A stretch of 54,408 nucleotides of DNA from CAYLVJ01 sp964615425 (GTDB lineage: Bacteria; Patescibacteriota; Minisyncoccia; Minisyncoccales; CAYTKG01). This document shows positions 33,784 to 41,024 of the stretch, piece after piece. The notes under the pieces are model-generated. The model made no database searches, was not told where the DNA came from, and saw only the letters and a program-made list of their open reading frames with translations. Position numbers and translations under genes: made by a program. The stretch spans positions 1 through 54,408 of the forward strand of contig CAZTOB010000002.1 of assembly GCA_964615425.1 (NCBI GenBank), in the 5' to 3' direction. The number at the start of each line of letters is the position of its first letter. Within the stretch, counting starts at the first letter, position 1.

Positions 33784-34812
33784 TTAGGCTTCTTCAACTT
33801 CTATTCTTTCCGATTCCTGCTTTTTTGAAAAAGCTTTTATAAACTCAACGATGATCCCCACCAGAGGAACCATCAGAATGGATCCCAGCAGCCCGAAAAG
33901 CTTCCCCCCTGCAGCCAAACTAACCAAAACCAAAACAGGAGAAAGACCCACCAGCTTCTTGGTTAAAAGGGGCCCGATGATATTGTTTTCAATCTGCTGA
34001 AGGATGAAATAAACGGCGACCGCGAGAATGGCCCGGGGTAGAGAATCAAGAGAAACGATCATGAAAATGGCTATTGAAGAAACCGCCGGGCCGATCATAG
34101 GAATAAAATCCGCTATCCCGGCTAAGACCCCCAAAGAAAGAGGGTAATCTGTCCCGATGAGAAGAAAGGAGATATAAGATGTGACCCCGAGAAAGATGCA
34201 GCCGATTATAATCTTGAAAAACCAGAAGCCGACTCTTCTTTCCGCCCGGTCCCAAACTTTTTTCACCCACTCCCTTTTTCTTTGTGGAAAGGCAATAACT
34301 AAGGCATCTTCTATCTCTTTTCCTCCAAGGGAAATAAAAAGCGCAATAGAAAGAACAAACACCGTAGAAGCCAGCCCTCCGAAAAAAGAAAAGAAAACAT
34401 TAAGAACATTTGACCTTAAAACAACGGCTAACTCTTCCAAGTAAGTGGTAAATGTTTCTATGTCTTCAAAAGCATCAAAACCAAGTCTGCGCAAAGGAGG
34501 GGAAATTTGTTCGAAATAAACAGGAAAAAGGTTCAAGAAATCTTTAACCTCTTCAACCAAAGAAGAAATGGGAAGATAAATCAAAAAAGAAAGAAGAGCA
34601 AAGGTGGCAACATACAAAAAAACAGTGGCCAGAGGACGAGAGGTATAACGAGAAAGCTTTTTAATAGGGCCTTCAAAAAGCATAGCGATAACAAGCCCGA
34701 AAACAGCAAGAATCAGAATATCCTGCACTAAAAAAACTAAATAAGAAGCGAAAAAAACAAGAACCAGCCTCAATATCGCTCCCCATGAAAGTTCCAAAAG
34801 TTGTTTTTCCAT
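33784..34812 (-). CDS. AI-2E/PerM-family transporter
   Basis: A 342-residue membrane protein with about eight helices. The pattern PLSLGVLAGIADFIPMIGP (near residue 225) and the IENNIIGPLLTKKLVGLSP segment are hallmarks of the AI-2E exporter superfamily. Members export autoinducer-2 or act in Na+/Li+(H+) antiport; the family name does not prove either. It lies between the M16 peptidase and rsmI with gaps of one base each side, suggesting a single transcript. Confidence 0.88.
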   Translation of the reverse strand: MEKQLLELSWGAILRLVLVFFASYLVFLVQDILILAVFGLVIAMLFEGPIKKLSRYTSRPLATVFLYVATFALLSFLIYLPISSLVEEVKDFLNLFPVYFEQISPPLRRLGFDAFEDIETFTTYLEELAVVLRSNVLNVFFSFFGGLASTVFVLSIALFISLGGKEIEDALVIAFPQRKREWVKKVWDRAERRVGFWFFKIIIGCIFLGVTSYISFLLIGTDYPLSLGVLAGIADFIPMIGPAVSSIAIFMIVSLDSLPRAILAVAVYFILQQIENNIIGPLLTKKLVGLSPVLVLVSLAAGGKLFGLLGSILMVPLVGIIVEFIKAFSKKQESERIEVEEA

Positions 34813-34813
34813 A

Positions 34814-36067
34814 TTAAATGTTTAATATTCCTTTTAAATTTTCTTTTGTTTTCCCTATCAAAGCCAGGTTTAAATTCTTTGGTTTAAAGATATGCCGGGC
34901 CGTTTCTTTAACCGCCTCCAAGCTAACTTCCTCTATTCTTTCAAAAACCTCTTCGGGTGTTAAAACTTCTTCTTTTAAAACCTCCTGTTTGCCGAAAAAA
35001 GACGCCTGCTCGCTTGAAGACTCGAGGCTCAAGGCTAAAGAGCCTTTCAAGTACTCCTTGCCTCTTTGAAGTTCTTCGGCAGTAATTCCTTTTTCTCGCA
35101 CTTTTTTGTATTCTTCCACTATGATCGAGGCCGCTTGTTTGGTTTTATCTTTGTCAACCCCGGCTAAAGTAACTAAGTAACCGGAATCGGTGTAGTTTTG
35201 AGAAATGGTGTAAACGTTGTAAGCCAGCCCCGCCCCCCTTATCTTCAAAAATAAACGAGAGCTCATCATACCCCCGAGTACTTTGGCTAAGACAGCTTGA
35301 GAAAACCTCTCTTCATCAAACATGTTAAACCCTCTCACTCCCAAGGCTAAGTGGTTCTGGTCGGTTCTTTTTTCTTCCATGAGAAACCCGGGTGAATTTT
35401 GTTCTTCTTTAACTCTTTTTTTAGCTGCAGAAGAACCGCCTCTCGCGCTTTCAAAATACTTTTCCATCAACTTCAAACCTTTTTCCTCCTTGAAGTTCCC
35501 CGCCAATACAACAACGGTGTCTTGAGCTAGATAATGACTTTCGAAAAAAGACCTCATTTTTTTACTGTTGATGCTTTCTATCGTTTCTTTTTCACCCAGA
35601 ACACGCCTTCCGGCTGGTTGATCACCGTAAAGAAGTTTTTCCCAGACGTTTTCAATGTAAACACGGGGGGTGTCAAGATACATATTAATCTCCTCCACGA
35701 TCACACCTTTTTCCCTTTCAACGTCTTCCGGGTTCATTTTGGGGTGAAGATAAATATCGCTTATCCACCTTAAAGCCTTTTTCAGATGAAGCGAGTTTAC
35801 TTTGGCCCAGTAGCCGGTGTGTTCCTTGCCGGTGAAAGCGTTAAACTTTCCTCCTATCTTATCTAAAGCCTCAGCTACTTCAAACTCCGTCGGGTAAAGA
35901 CTGCTCCCCTTAAAAAGCATGTGTTCTATAAAATGAGAAATTCCACTTTCTTGCTTCTTCTCATATTTGGACCCATTTTTAACAAGCACTAAAACAGCAG
36001 CTGTTTTGACATCTTTCATCGGCACAGACAAAAAACGGACTTCTGATTTTAGTCTTTCTTTTTTCAT
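34814..36067 (-). CDS. M16-family zinc metallopeptidase (pitrilysin/processing-peptidase type)
   Basis: A 417-residue protein. The inverted zinc motif HFIEH (45-49) is intact, and the third ligand glutamate lies in REKGVIVEEINMY (E125 or E126). A second M16 domain (from about 190) lacks the motif, as in the usual two-domain clam shell, with RGAGLAYNVYT near residue 285. Members degrade peptides or process precursors; bacterial single-chain forms of this size commonly work as dimers. There is no signal peptide. The start codon overlaps the previous stop by one base (TAATG). Confidence 0.9.
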   Translation of the reverse strand: MKKERLKSEVRFLSVPMKDVKTAAVLVLVKNGSKYEKKQESGISHFIEHMLFKGSSLYPTEFEVAEALDKIGGKFNAFTGKEHTGYWAKVNSLHLKKALRWISDIYLHPKMNPEDVEREKGVIVEEINMYLDTPRVYIENVWEKLLYGDQPAGRRVLGEKETIESINSKKMRSFFESHYLAQDTVVVLAGNFKEEKGLKLMEKYFESARGGSSAAKKRVKEEQNSPGFLMEEKRTDQNHLALGVRGFNMFDEERFSQAVLAKVLGGMMSSRLFLKIRGAGLAYNVYTISQNYTDSGYLVTLAGVDKDKTKQAASIIVEEYKKVREKGITAEELQRGKEYLKGSLALSLESSSEQASFFGKQEVLKEEVLTPEEVFERIEEVSLEAVKETARHIFKPKNLNLALIGKTKENLKGILNI

Positions 36068-36381
36068 TATAATTTAAGCTTCTTCTGCCGGAACAGATTA
36101 ATGGTTTGCAAAGATTCTTTTTTTCCTTTTCCTGTTAGAGAAAATCCTTCCTCCGGCGATCCTTTAACCAACCCTTCTTCACGCAGAAAACGCAGGGGTC
36201 TCCCCAGTTTACGAGCATCCGGCCAATTTTTATGGTTTTGAAAAGAGAATTTCTCAGGAAAAAGATTAAAACAGGTTGCAAGAAGTTCTTCAAACCTTGA
36301 CTCTTTCTGCAATTCATAAAGCGAGACTAAAACAAGGTCCTTAACACTTGCCTTTTTGTAAACTTCCAATGGCCAAGACAT
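36067..36381 (-). CDS. Small winged-helix-like protein of unknown role
   Basis: From ATG at 36381 the product is 104 residues (TTG two codons earlier possible). The helical N-terminal part (KDLVLVSLYELQK) and the end of the domain (RPLRFLREEGLVKGSPEEGFSLTGKGKKES) look like a winged helix, where the last part is the beta-wing. It could be a DNA-binding regulator or a protein-interaction module. It is translationally coupled to the M16 peptidase by a TAATG overlap. I know no named family for it. Confidence 0.6.
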   Translation of the reverse strand: MSWPLEVYKKASVKDLVLVSLYELQKESRFEELLATCFNLFPEKFSFQNHKNWPDARKLGRPLRFLREEGLVKGSPEEGFSLTGKGKKESLQTINLFRQKKLKL

Positions 36382-36399
36382 ATTCAAAAAATTAAAACT

Positions 36400-36675
36400 T
36401 CACTCTTTGTAGACTTTGTAGCCGTCCCGCACCTTTTCTTCCACCTTCAGCCCTACCTCGTCCCCCTTGCCCGCTTTGGCAATTTTTTCATGATCCACCT
36501 CCATTGAAGAAACATCCTGTTCAAAATCAGTGTCCATACCTCCGACTATTCTTATCCGGTCTCCCTCTTTTAAGGTGCCGGAAAGTTTCAAAACGGCCAC
36601 CTTCAAGTCACCGAAGTAGTGAATTATTTCTCCCACCTCCTTCCATTCGGATAGTTTTTTTTCTTCTTTTGCCAT
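36400..36675 (-). CDS. Translation-factor domain II-like small protein
   Basis: A 91-residue protein made of little more than one beta-barrel. EVGEIIHYFGDLKVAVLKL, LKEGDRIRIVGG and AKAGKGDEVGLKVEEKV follow the order of domain II in EF-Tu/IF2-type GTPases, and of the C-terminal barrel in U32 peptidases. No GTPase domain is present. Stand-alone proteins of this kind are annotated as elongation factor-like in other genomes, but their function is not known to me. It lies 18 bases upstream of the winged-helix gene in the same unit. Confidence 0.7.
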   Translation of the reverse strand: MAKEEKKLSEWKEVGEIIHYFGDLKVAVLKLSGTLKEGDRIRIVGGMDTDFEQDVSSMEVDHEKIAKAGKGDEVGLKVEEKVRDGYKVYKE

Positions 36676-36696
36676 TTGATTTAAAAAATTAGCTTG

Positions 36697-37314
36697 TCAA
36701 ATCTTACGACCTTTAAAATACTTTTGAGCTTCGAAATAAGTTTCCATCTTTTTTTTGTGATCTTCCACCTTGTCACAAACCCGCTCCACCAAGGCCTTCG
36801 GATCGCTGTCATAAACAATGTGGCCCGGCCCTTTGTTGGCTCTTTTGACAATTTCTTTTATCATATCCGCCGTTCCCCCCGTACCTTCCAGAACCCCCAC
36901 CAATCTATCATCTTCGAAACAAACAGTAAATTCATTCAAGGTTCCCATACGACCGCAAATAAAGATAACGGCGTCAGCCATTCTCATTAACCATACGTTG
37001 CGGGCGGAAAATCCGTAGCCGGTATAAAAAATTAGATCAAAAATATCAGTGGGCATCTTAAACTGATTGTAGTGGTCTTTTTCTGAAATAGCGGGCGAGA
37101 CCCCGATGGAAAGACCTCCTTTTTCCTTGGCTCCCCGAACCGCTTCATAGGGCATTCCCCAACAGGCGCCGGTTAAAACCGCACCGTCGTGGGAGACGAT
37201 TTGCCTTCCTATTTCCCTTGCTTTTTCAGTCGCCCCCGAAAGGCAATGATCGGTCGTTTCAGCCCCGGAGACGGCAATTTTGTACTTAAAATTAAAATCT
37301 TTCAGACTCTGCAT
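36697..37314 (-). CDS. LOG/SLOG-family Rossmann protein
   Basis: A 205-residue protein. KIAVSGAETTDHCLSG at the start, GAVLTGACWGMPYEAVRGAKEKGGLSIGVSP, and CGRMGTLNEFTV, the degenerate form of the PGGxGTxxE loop, place it in the LOG/molybdenum-cofactor-carrier-like superfamily. True cytokinin-activating LOG enzymes have PGGxGT; the change here leaves nucleotide binding likely but phosphoribohydrolase activity uncertain. It heads the long minus-strand unit (LOG to leuS and glmS) and has its own promoter with a nine-base inverted repeat from the -10 box to the start codon. Confidence 0.75.
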   Translation of the reverse strand: MQSLKDFNFKYKIAVSGAETTDHCLSGATEKAREIGRQIVSHDGAVLTGACWGMPYEAVRGAKEKGGLSIGVSPAISEKDHYNQFKMPTDIFDLIFYTGYGFSARNVWLMRMADAVIFICGRMGTLNEFTVCFEDDRLVGVLEGTGGTADMIKEIVKRANKGPGHIVYDSDPKALVERVCDKVEDHKKKMETYFEAQKYFKGRKI

Positions 37315-37375
37315 AAGGTAAATAATTTAAAAACTCATATTACCTTATTATATTCCAAATATGCTTTTTATCCAA
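37313..37375 (-). promoter_or_regulatory. Promoter with inverted-repeat operator upstream of the LOG-family gene
   Basis: On the minus strand TTGGAT (37370-37375), 17 bases, then TATAAT (37347-37352). ATAAGGTAA at 37313-37321 and its exact complement TTACCTTAT at 37340-37348 flank 18 bases and reach from the -10 box to the start codon. Because the transcript should start near 37340, the repeat is more likely a protein-binding operator than an RNA hairpin. Confidence 0.6.
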
Positions 37376-37376
37376 A

Positions 37377-37408
37377 TAAAAAGCTCCCCACCTGGACAGG
37401 TGGGGAGC
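37377..37408 (-). terminator. Strong Rho-independent terminator of a structured RNA
   Basis: GCTCCCCACCT (37383-37393) pairs perfectly with AGGTGGGGAGC (37398-37408) around a four-base loop, followed on the minus strand by TTTTTATTT. Its 5' arm overlaps the bases that close helix A of the upstream RNA, so the two foldings exclude each other. Confidence 0.92.
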
Positions 37409-37548
37409 AAGGGGTTTTGGCCTGCTCAAAAGACAAGTTCCGGAAACCCGCGGGGGACAATCCCACTGGGCTATGCACATCTTAATCTTTTAAGCAGGGG
37501 GTTGTCCTTGGGGAACTAGAAGCTCTTGCTCCCGTCCCCTCACCCCTC
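37377..37548 (-). ncRNA. Candidate pseudoknotted non-coding RNA of about 172 nt
   Basis: This stretch has a promoter, a terminator and no supported ORF. On the minus strand four helices can be drawn: A, GGGAGCAAG (from 37533) with CTTGCTCCC (to 37403), 9 bp; B, AGTTCC with GGAACT, 6 bp (37512-37517 and 37436-37441); C, GGACAA with TTGTCC, 6 bp plus three more after a mismatch (37502-37507 and 37455-37460); D, CCTGCTTAAAAG with CTTTTGAGCAGG, 12 bp with one G-U wobble (37487-37498 and 37421-37432). D crosses B and C, so a pseudoknot forms. I see no tmRNA, RNase P, SRP or glmS-ribozyme landmarks. Family unknown. Confidence 0.7.
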
Positions 37549-37554
37549 AAAATT

Positions 37555-37582
37555 ATTTTACTCTTTAAAAGCGGATTGTCAA
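37555..37582 (-). promoter_or_regulatory. Promoter of the pseudoknotted RNA
   Basis: On the minus strand TTGACA (37577-37582), a 16-base spacer and TAAAAT (37555-37560). The -35 box begins one base after the tRNA-Arg gene ends, so the RNA gene abuts the tRNA. Start is expected near 37548. Confidence 0.75.
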
Positions 37583-37583
37583 G

Positions 37584-37655
37584 TGCTCCCAGAAGGATTC
37601 GAACCTTCAGCTCGGCCTCCGGAGGGCCGCGCTTTATCCATTAAGCGATGGGAGC
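37584..37655 (-). tRNA. tRNA-Arg (anticodon CCG)
   Basis: The cloverleaf is complete: acceptor GCTCCCA with TGGGAGC, D-arm GCTT/AAGC, anticodon stem CGGCC/GGCCG around CTCCGGA (anticodon CCG, codon CGG), T-arm GAAGG/CCTTC with TTCGAAT. The discriminator is A and the following bases are CTTG, so CCA is not encoded. Its first 15 bases overlap the 3' end and stop codon of the methyltransferase gene, so it is probably processed from that transcript. Confidence 0.95.
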
Positions 37656-38351
37656 TTTTGAAACAACATAAATGTTTCTTTTAGAGGTCAAAAATCCGCT
37701 TTCTTCAACTATCAATCCGGCCTCTTTCGTTAATCCTACCAACTCTCTTTTGGTAAAACAATGAAAAAACCTTTGGGCAATTATTTCACTTTTTTCGTTT
37801 TTCCAGGGGTAATGTAAGTCCCTCCAGCCCAAATCACCACCTATAATTTTTTCTTTCCAGGAAGCAAAATGATTTTTTAAAAACCTCATCCTCCATAAAT
37901 TCCAAACAACAACAATTAGAACCCCGCCTTCTTTTAAGACCCGGGAGGCTTCTTGGAGAAACAAAAGACGTTGACTGCGGGAAGGGATGTGGTGCAAGAC
38001 TGCAACCGCAAAAACCGCGTCAAACTCATTTTCAGAAAAAGGGAGATCAGCCCCGTCCGCTTTTAAAAATTTTTGGTTTTCAAGTTCAAATTTTTTACTC
38101 CTGCGAGCTAGAGAAATCAGTTTCCGAGAAACATCAACACCGACATACTCCACCTGTTTGTTTTTAAACAAGACCCGCAGACGACCGTTTCCGCACCCGA
38201 CGTCTAAAACCTTGTCTTTAGAACCAATTAAATCTCTAAACTTGAAAAGAGCGGGCCAGACCTTAAAACGGGTCCGGGAAAAATCATCCGCTATTTTATC
38301 ATAGTCTCTTTCCGTTTTTTTCTTTATTGTTTTTGCGGTTTTTTCTTTCAT
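37641..38351 (-). CDS. Trm9/ALKBH8-like class I methyltransferase
   Basis: A 236-residue SAM-dependent methyltransferase. Motif I is VLDVGCGNGRL (48-58). The upstream segment ERDYDKIADDFSRTRFKVWP (14-33) and the segments ADLPFSENEFDAVFAVAVLHHIP (101-123) and RVLKEGGVLIVVVW (137-150) match, by eye, the pattern of Trm9/ALKBH8, which methylates carboxymethyl-uridine at tRNA wobble position 34. The gene diverges from elp3, whose product makes that substrate, with only 27 bases between start codons. This context makes a tRNA wobble role likely, though a generic methyltransferase remains possible. Its stop codon lies inside tRNA-Arg. Confidence 0.75.
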   Translation of the reverse strand: MKEKTAKTIKKKTERDYDKIADDFSRTRFKVWPALFKFRDLIGSKDKVLDVGCGNGRLRVLFKNKQVEYVGVDVSRKLISLARRSKKFELENQKFLKADGADLPFSENEFDAVFAVAVLHHIPSRSQRLLFLQEASRVLKEGGVLIVVVWNLWRMRFLKNHFASWKEKIIGGDLGWRDLHYPWKNEKSEIIAQRFFHCFTKRELVGLTKEAGLIVEESGFLTSKRNIYVVSKAPIA

Positions 38352-38364
38352 AAATTAGTATTAG

Positions 38365-38370
38365 TATAAA
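38365..38370 (+). promoter_or_regulatory. elp3 -10 element (near-leaderless)
   Basis: TATAAA at 38365-38370 ends eight bases before the elp3 ATG at 38379. The whole gap to the divergent methyltransferase start is 27 bases, so both genes must share overlapping control sequences, and neither has room for a Shine-Dalgarno leader of normal length. Confidence 0.55.
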
Positions 38371-38378
38371 GAAAAACT

Positions 38379-39944
38379 ATGAATTTGGAAAAAGAAATCG
38401 TTAAAAATTTAGAAAGAATCAAAGAAAAAGACCGGGATTTGGTAAGAAAGGTGAAAAGAAAAGTTTGCAGGAAATACGGCAAACCCCTTCCTAAAAACAC
38501 GGATCTTCTTAGCACCTACCGCGAAATGGTGGAAAAGAAAGAAATGAAAAGAAATCGTCTTCTCGAATGGCTTCTTATCACCCGCCCCGTCCGTTCACTT
38601 TCCGGAATCGTTAACGTCACCGTTTTAACCAAACCTTTTCTCTGCCCCGGACAATGCATCTTTTGCCCCAATGAACCGGGTTTCCCCAAAAGTTACCTAG
38701 CCGGAGAGCCGGCAGCCGACCGAGCCGAAGGAGTAGATTTTGACCCCTATCTTCAGGTAAATGAAAGATTGAAAAGTCTAAGAGCCCAGGGCCACCCGGT
38801 AGAAAAAATTGAACTTAGAATAGTGGGAGGAACCTGGAGCGCTTACCCGGAAGAATACAAAAAAAACTTTTTAAAAAACTGTTTTGAGGCGGCAAACAAC
38901 TTTCCTGATGTTTTTAAAACTAAAAAAACATTGCCTGAGCTCCAAAAAGAAAACGAAAAAGCAAAATCAAGGATTGTCGGTCTTTCCGTTGAAACACGGC
39001 CTGACCACATCAACAAGAAGGAGATAAGAAGTCTCAGGGAGTCGGGGGTAACCCTTGTGGAGATAGGAGTTCAAACTGTTTTTGACGAGATACACCGTAA
39101 GTGCCAAACCAATCTTTCTGTTAAAAAAATAAGTCGGGCCAACCGTCTTTTAAAAGACGCAGGGTTTAAGGTCTTGTGGCAGGTAATGCCCGGGCTGCCG
39201 GGCTCAAACTTGAAAAAAGACCTTGAGATGTTTGAAATTATTTTTCAAGATCCCCGCTTCAAACCGGACTGGCTGAAAATATATCCTTGTTTGGTTTGTG
39301 AAAACACCAAGCTTTACCAGTTATGGAAAGAAAAAAAATACAAACCCTATTCACAAGAACAACTTATTGAACTTTTGAAAAAAGTGCGTTTAAAACTCCC
39401 CCGCTGGGTCAGGGTAGCCCGCATCTTTAGAGACATCCCAGCGGAAAAGATAAAAGGGGGGTGTACCACTTCCAACCTGAGGGAGCTTCTTGACCAGGAA
39501 CAAAAGTGCGGGTGTATAAGATGCAGAGAGGTTAAAGACCGCTTTGACCCAGAAGAAGAAGTATTCCTGTTCCGAGAAGACTACAAAGCTTCAGGCGGAA
39601 GAGAAATATTTCTATCCTTTGAAAATAAAAAGAGAACAAAACTTTTCTCTCTTCTCCGCCTCCGTCTGCCGGGAGAAGAAATTTTCCCTCTTTTTAAAAA
39701 CTCCGGAATTATAAGAGAGGTCCAAACCTTCGGCCCCCAGATCCCCTTGACCCAAAGGGGGAAAGGAGTCCAGCACAAAGGGTTGGGCCGGAAGCTCATT
39801 AAAAAAGCGGAGGAAATAGCTGAAAACGAATTCAATAAAAAAAAGATGGTAATTATTTCAGGCGTAGGGGCAAAAGAGTATTACCGCCAAAAACACAACT
39901 ACCACCTGGAGAAAACTTACATGACCAAAAGACTAAACTCGTGA
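38379..39944 (+). CDS. elp3: Elp3-family tRNA uridine-34 carboxymethyl-forming radical SAM/acetyltransferase
   Basis: A 521-residue protein with the two-domain Elp3 layout. The radical-SAM cluster motif is C89, C93 and C96 (FLCPGQCIFCPNEPG); VGLSVETRPDHINKKEI and VEIGVQTVFDEIHRKCQ are typical. A Cys motif (CGCIRCREV) precedes the C-terminal GNAT acetyltransferase (GVQHKGLGRKLIKKAEEIA). In eukaryotes, archaea and some bacteria Elp3 adds the carboxymethyl group to U34 of tRNA from acetyl-CoA. No other Elongator subunit is seen, so it acts alone, as bacterial Elp3 does. It is monocistronic, and the NIF3-like gene converges with a 12-base overlap. Confidence 0.93.
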   Translation: MNLEKEIVKNLERIKEKDRDLVRKVKRKVCRKYGKPLPKNTDLLSTYREMVEKKEMKRNRLLEWLLITRPVRSLSGIVNVTVLTKPFLCPGQCIFCPNEPGFPKSYLAGEPAADRAEGVDFDPYLQVNERLKSLRAQGHPVEKIELRIVGGTWSAYPEEYKKNFLKNCFEAANNFPDVFKTKKTLPELQKENEKAKSRIVGLSVETRPDHINKKEIRSLRESGVTLVEIGVQTVFDEIHRKCQTNLSVKKISRANRLLKDAGFKVLWQVMPGLPGSNLKKDLEMFEIIFQDPRFKPDWLKIYPCLVCENTKLYQLWKEKKYKPYSQEQLIELLKKVRLKLPRWVRVARIFRDIPAEKIKGGCTTSNLRELLDQEQKCGCIRCREVKDRFDPEEEVFLFREDYKASGGREIFLSFENKKRTKLFSLLRLRLPGEEIFPLFKNSGIIREVQTFGPQIPLTQRGKGVQHKGLGRKLIKKAEEIAENEFNKKKMVIISGVGAKEYYRQKHNYHLEKTYMTKRLNS

Positions 39945-40877
39945 AACGCGGGTAAAGCCGGAGCAGGGTACCACCTTAACACCCCCTTTTTCCAACTGGT
40001 CTGCAAATAAATTAACACCCAGCGAGTCAGAAGACATGTGCCCGGCAATTACAACATTTAAAAGGGCCTTCTTGGCTTCTTCATAGTGCTCTTTGCCGAT
40101 GTGCATCCCCACCACCGTTCCTATGCCCGCCTGAGCCATTTTTTCATAAATTTTGGGAGAGCCCTCGGTTCCCCCCGTTATCTCCGTAAGAGCAATCTTT
40201 CCGCACCTTCTTTCCGGACTGCCGACAAACGCCTTCGGGCCGGCCCCTATCTCTTTGGCTTTTTCGTACTCAGGGATATTTTTCAAAAGTTCAAGAAGGT
40301 CCTTTAGTCTTTTTGGCTTTTCTTTTTCAACTTTCTTTTTCAAAAAATTGGCCGCCAAGTTGTCACAAACCGTATGAAGACACATCAAGTTGGTGCCTAA
40401 AATATTTGCCGCATCCACCGTGCGCTGATGGTTGGCGGCGTTGACTCCTCTTGCCACCTCGCTCATTCTTTCTTTAATCAAGGCCTCCCCGATATTGATG
40501 GGAACCCCGTAACTAGCTAAAACATCAGCCTGAAGGCTCATCACTTCGGAAAGACGGGCCAAACCTTTTCCCAAAGGATGATGAGATATAACAAGGTCAA
40601 TGTCTCCAAGCTTGTCCGCCATCAAAAGCTCCCCCGGCCCTATATCTATCCCCACCATGACCTTTTTTATCTCCCCATCCCGGCTGATATGTAAAACCCG
40701 GGAGTCAAAATAAGGATTATGAAGATCACTCTTGTCATATTCCTTTTTCTTTTTGGAAGAAAGCTTGTCATATTTTTCTTTTCTTCTTTTAAGAACTTCT
40801 TTTACACCTTCTTTTCCTCGAAAGTCCGCTCTCATCCCCATTTTAACCGCCAGTTTGTGTATTTCCTTAGTTTTCAT
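39933..40877 (-). CDS. NIF3-family (NGG1p-interacting factor 3-like) protein
   Basis: From ATG at 40877 the protein is 314 residues; the frame extends to a TTG at 40955 but that overlaps a small upstream ORF. The metal-binding ISHHPLGKG motif and the later GTVVGMHIGKEHYEEAKKALLNVVIAGHMSSD match NIF3-type proteins, which bind a dinuclear metal and are thought to be hydrolases or GTP cyclohydrolase-like. The function of the family is not settled. The first 65 residues are basic and helical and not part of the core fold. It ends the rpsT-ruvA-archease-rtcB unit, which hints at RNA repair or tRNA-related work. Confidence 0.78.
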   Translation of the reverse strand: MKTKEIHKLAVKMGMRADFRGKEGVKEVLKRRKEKYDKLSSKKKKEYDKSDLHNPYFDSRVLHISRDGEIKKVMVGIDIGPGELLMADKLGDIDLVISHHPLGKGLARLSEVMSLQADVLASYGVPINIGEALIKERMSEVARGVNAANHQRTVDAANILGTNLMCLHTVCDNLAANFLKKKVEKEKPKRLKDLLELLKNIPEYEKAKEIGAGPKAFVGSPERRCGKIALTEITGGTEGSPKIYEKMAQAGIGTVVGMHIGKEHYEEAKKALLNVVIAGHMSSDSLGVNLFADQLEKGGVKVVPCSGFTRVSRV

Positions 40878-41022
40878 CTTTTTGTTTGTTATCCCTGTAA
40901 TTTTTAAACCTCGAGTAAAGCTCTTCTTCTTGTTTCTCTCTTTCTTTTTTGTCAAAAACCTCCCGCCTTATGCGGGCTTTTTCCTTTCTTATGAATTTTT
41001 TTAAACCTTTGGATAGCTTCAT
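40867..41022 (-). CDS. 51-residue basic small protein between rtcB and the NIF3 gene
   Basis: An ATG at 41022 lies three bases after the rtcB stop, and the sequence GGGAGAA inside the end of rtcB provides a ribosome-binding site. The frame runs 51 codons to TAA at 40867-40869, overlapping the NIF3-like start by 11 bases. The product is very basic and helical, beginning MKLSKGLKKFIRKEKARIRR and ending KNYRDNKQKDEN. It has no hydrophobic segment. Charge and length suggest an RNA-binding or ribosome-associated peptide; I know no family. Overlaps on both sides with the expected spacing argue that it is real. Confidence 0.7.
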   Translation of the reverse strand: MKLSKGLKKFIRKEKARIRREVFDKKEREKQEEELYSRFKNYRDNKQKDEN

Positions 41023-41024
41023 AT

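Noticed and set aside
37377..37548. tmRNA, RNase P RNA or glmS ribozyme
   Set aside because: There is no tRNA-like 3' end or tag frame, no RNase P GAGGAAAG core, and no downstream glmS within reach.
40878..40955. N-terminal extension of the NIF3-like gene to a TTG at 40955
   Set aside because: It would overlap most of a well-signalled 51-residue ORF; ATG at 40877 fits an overlapping operon start.
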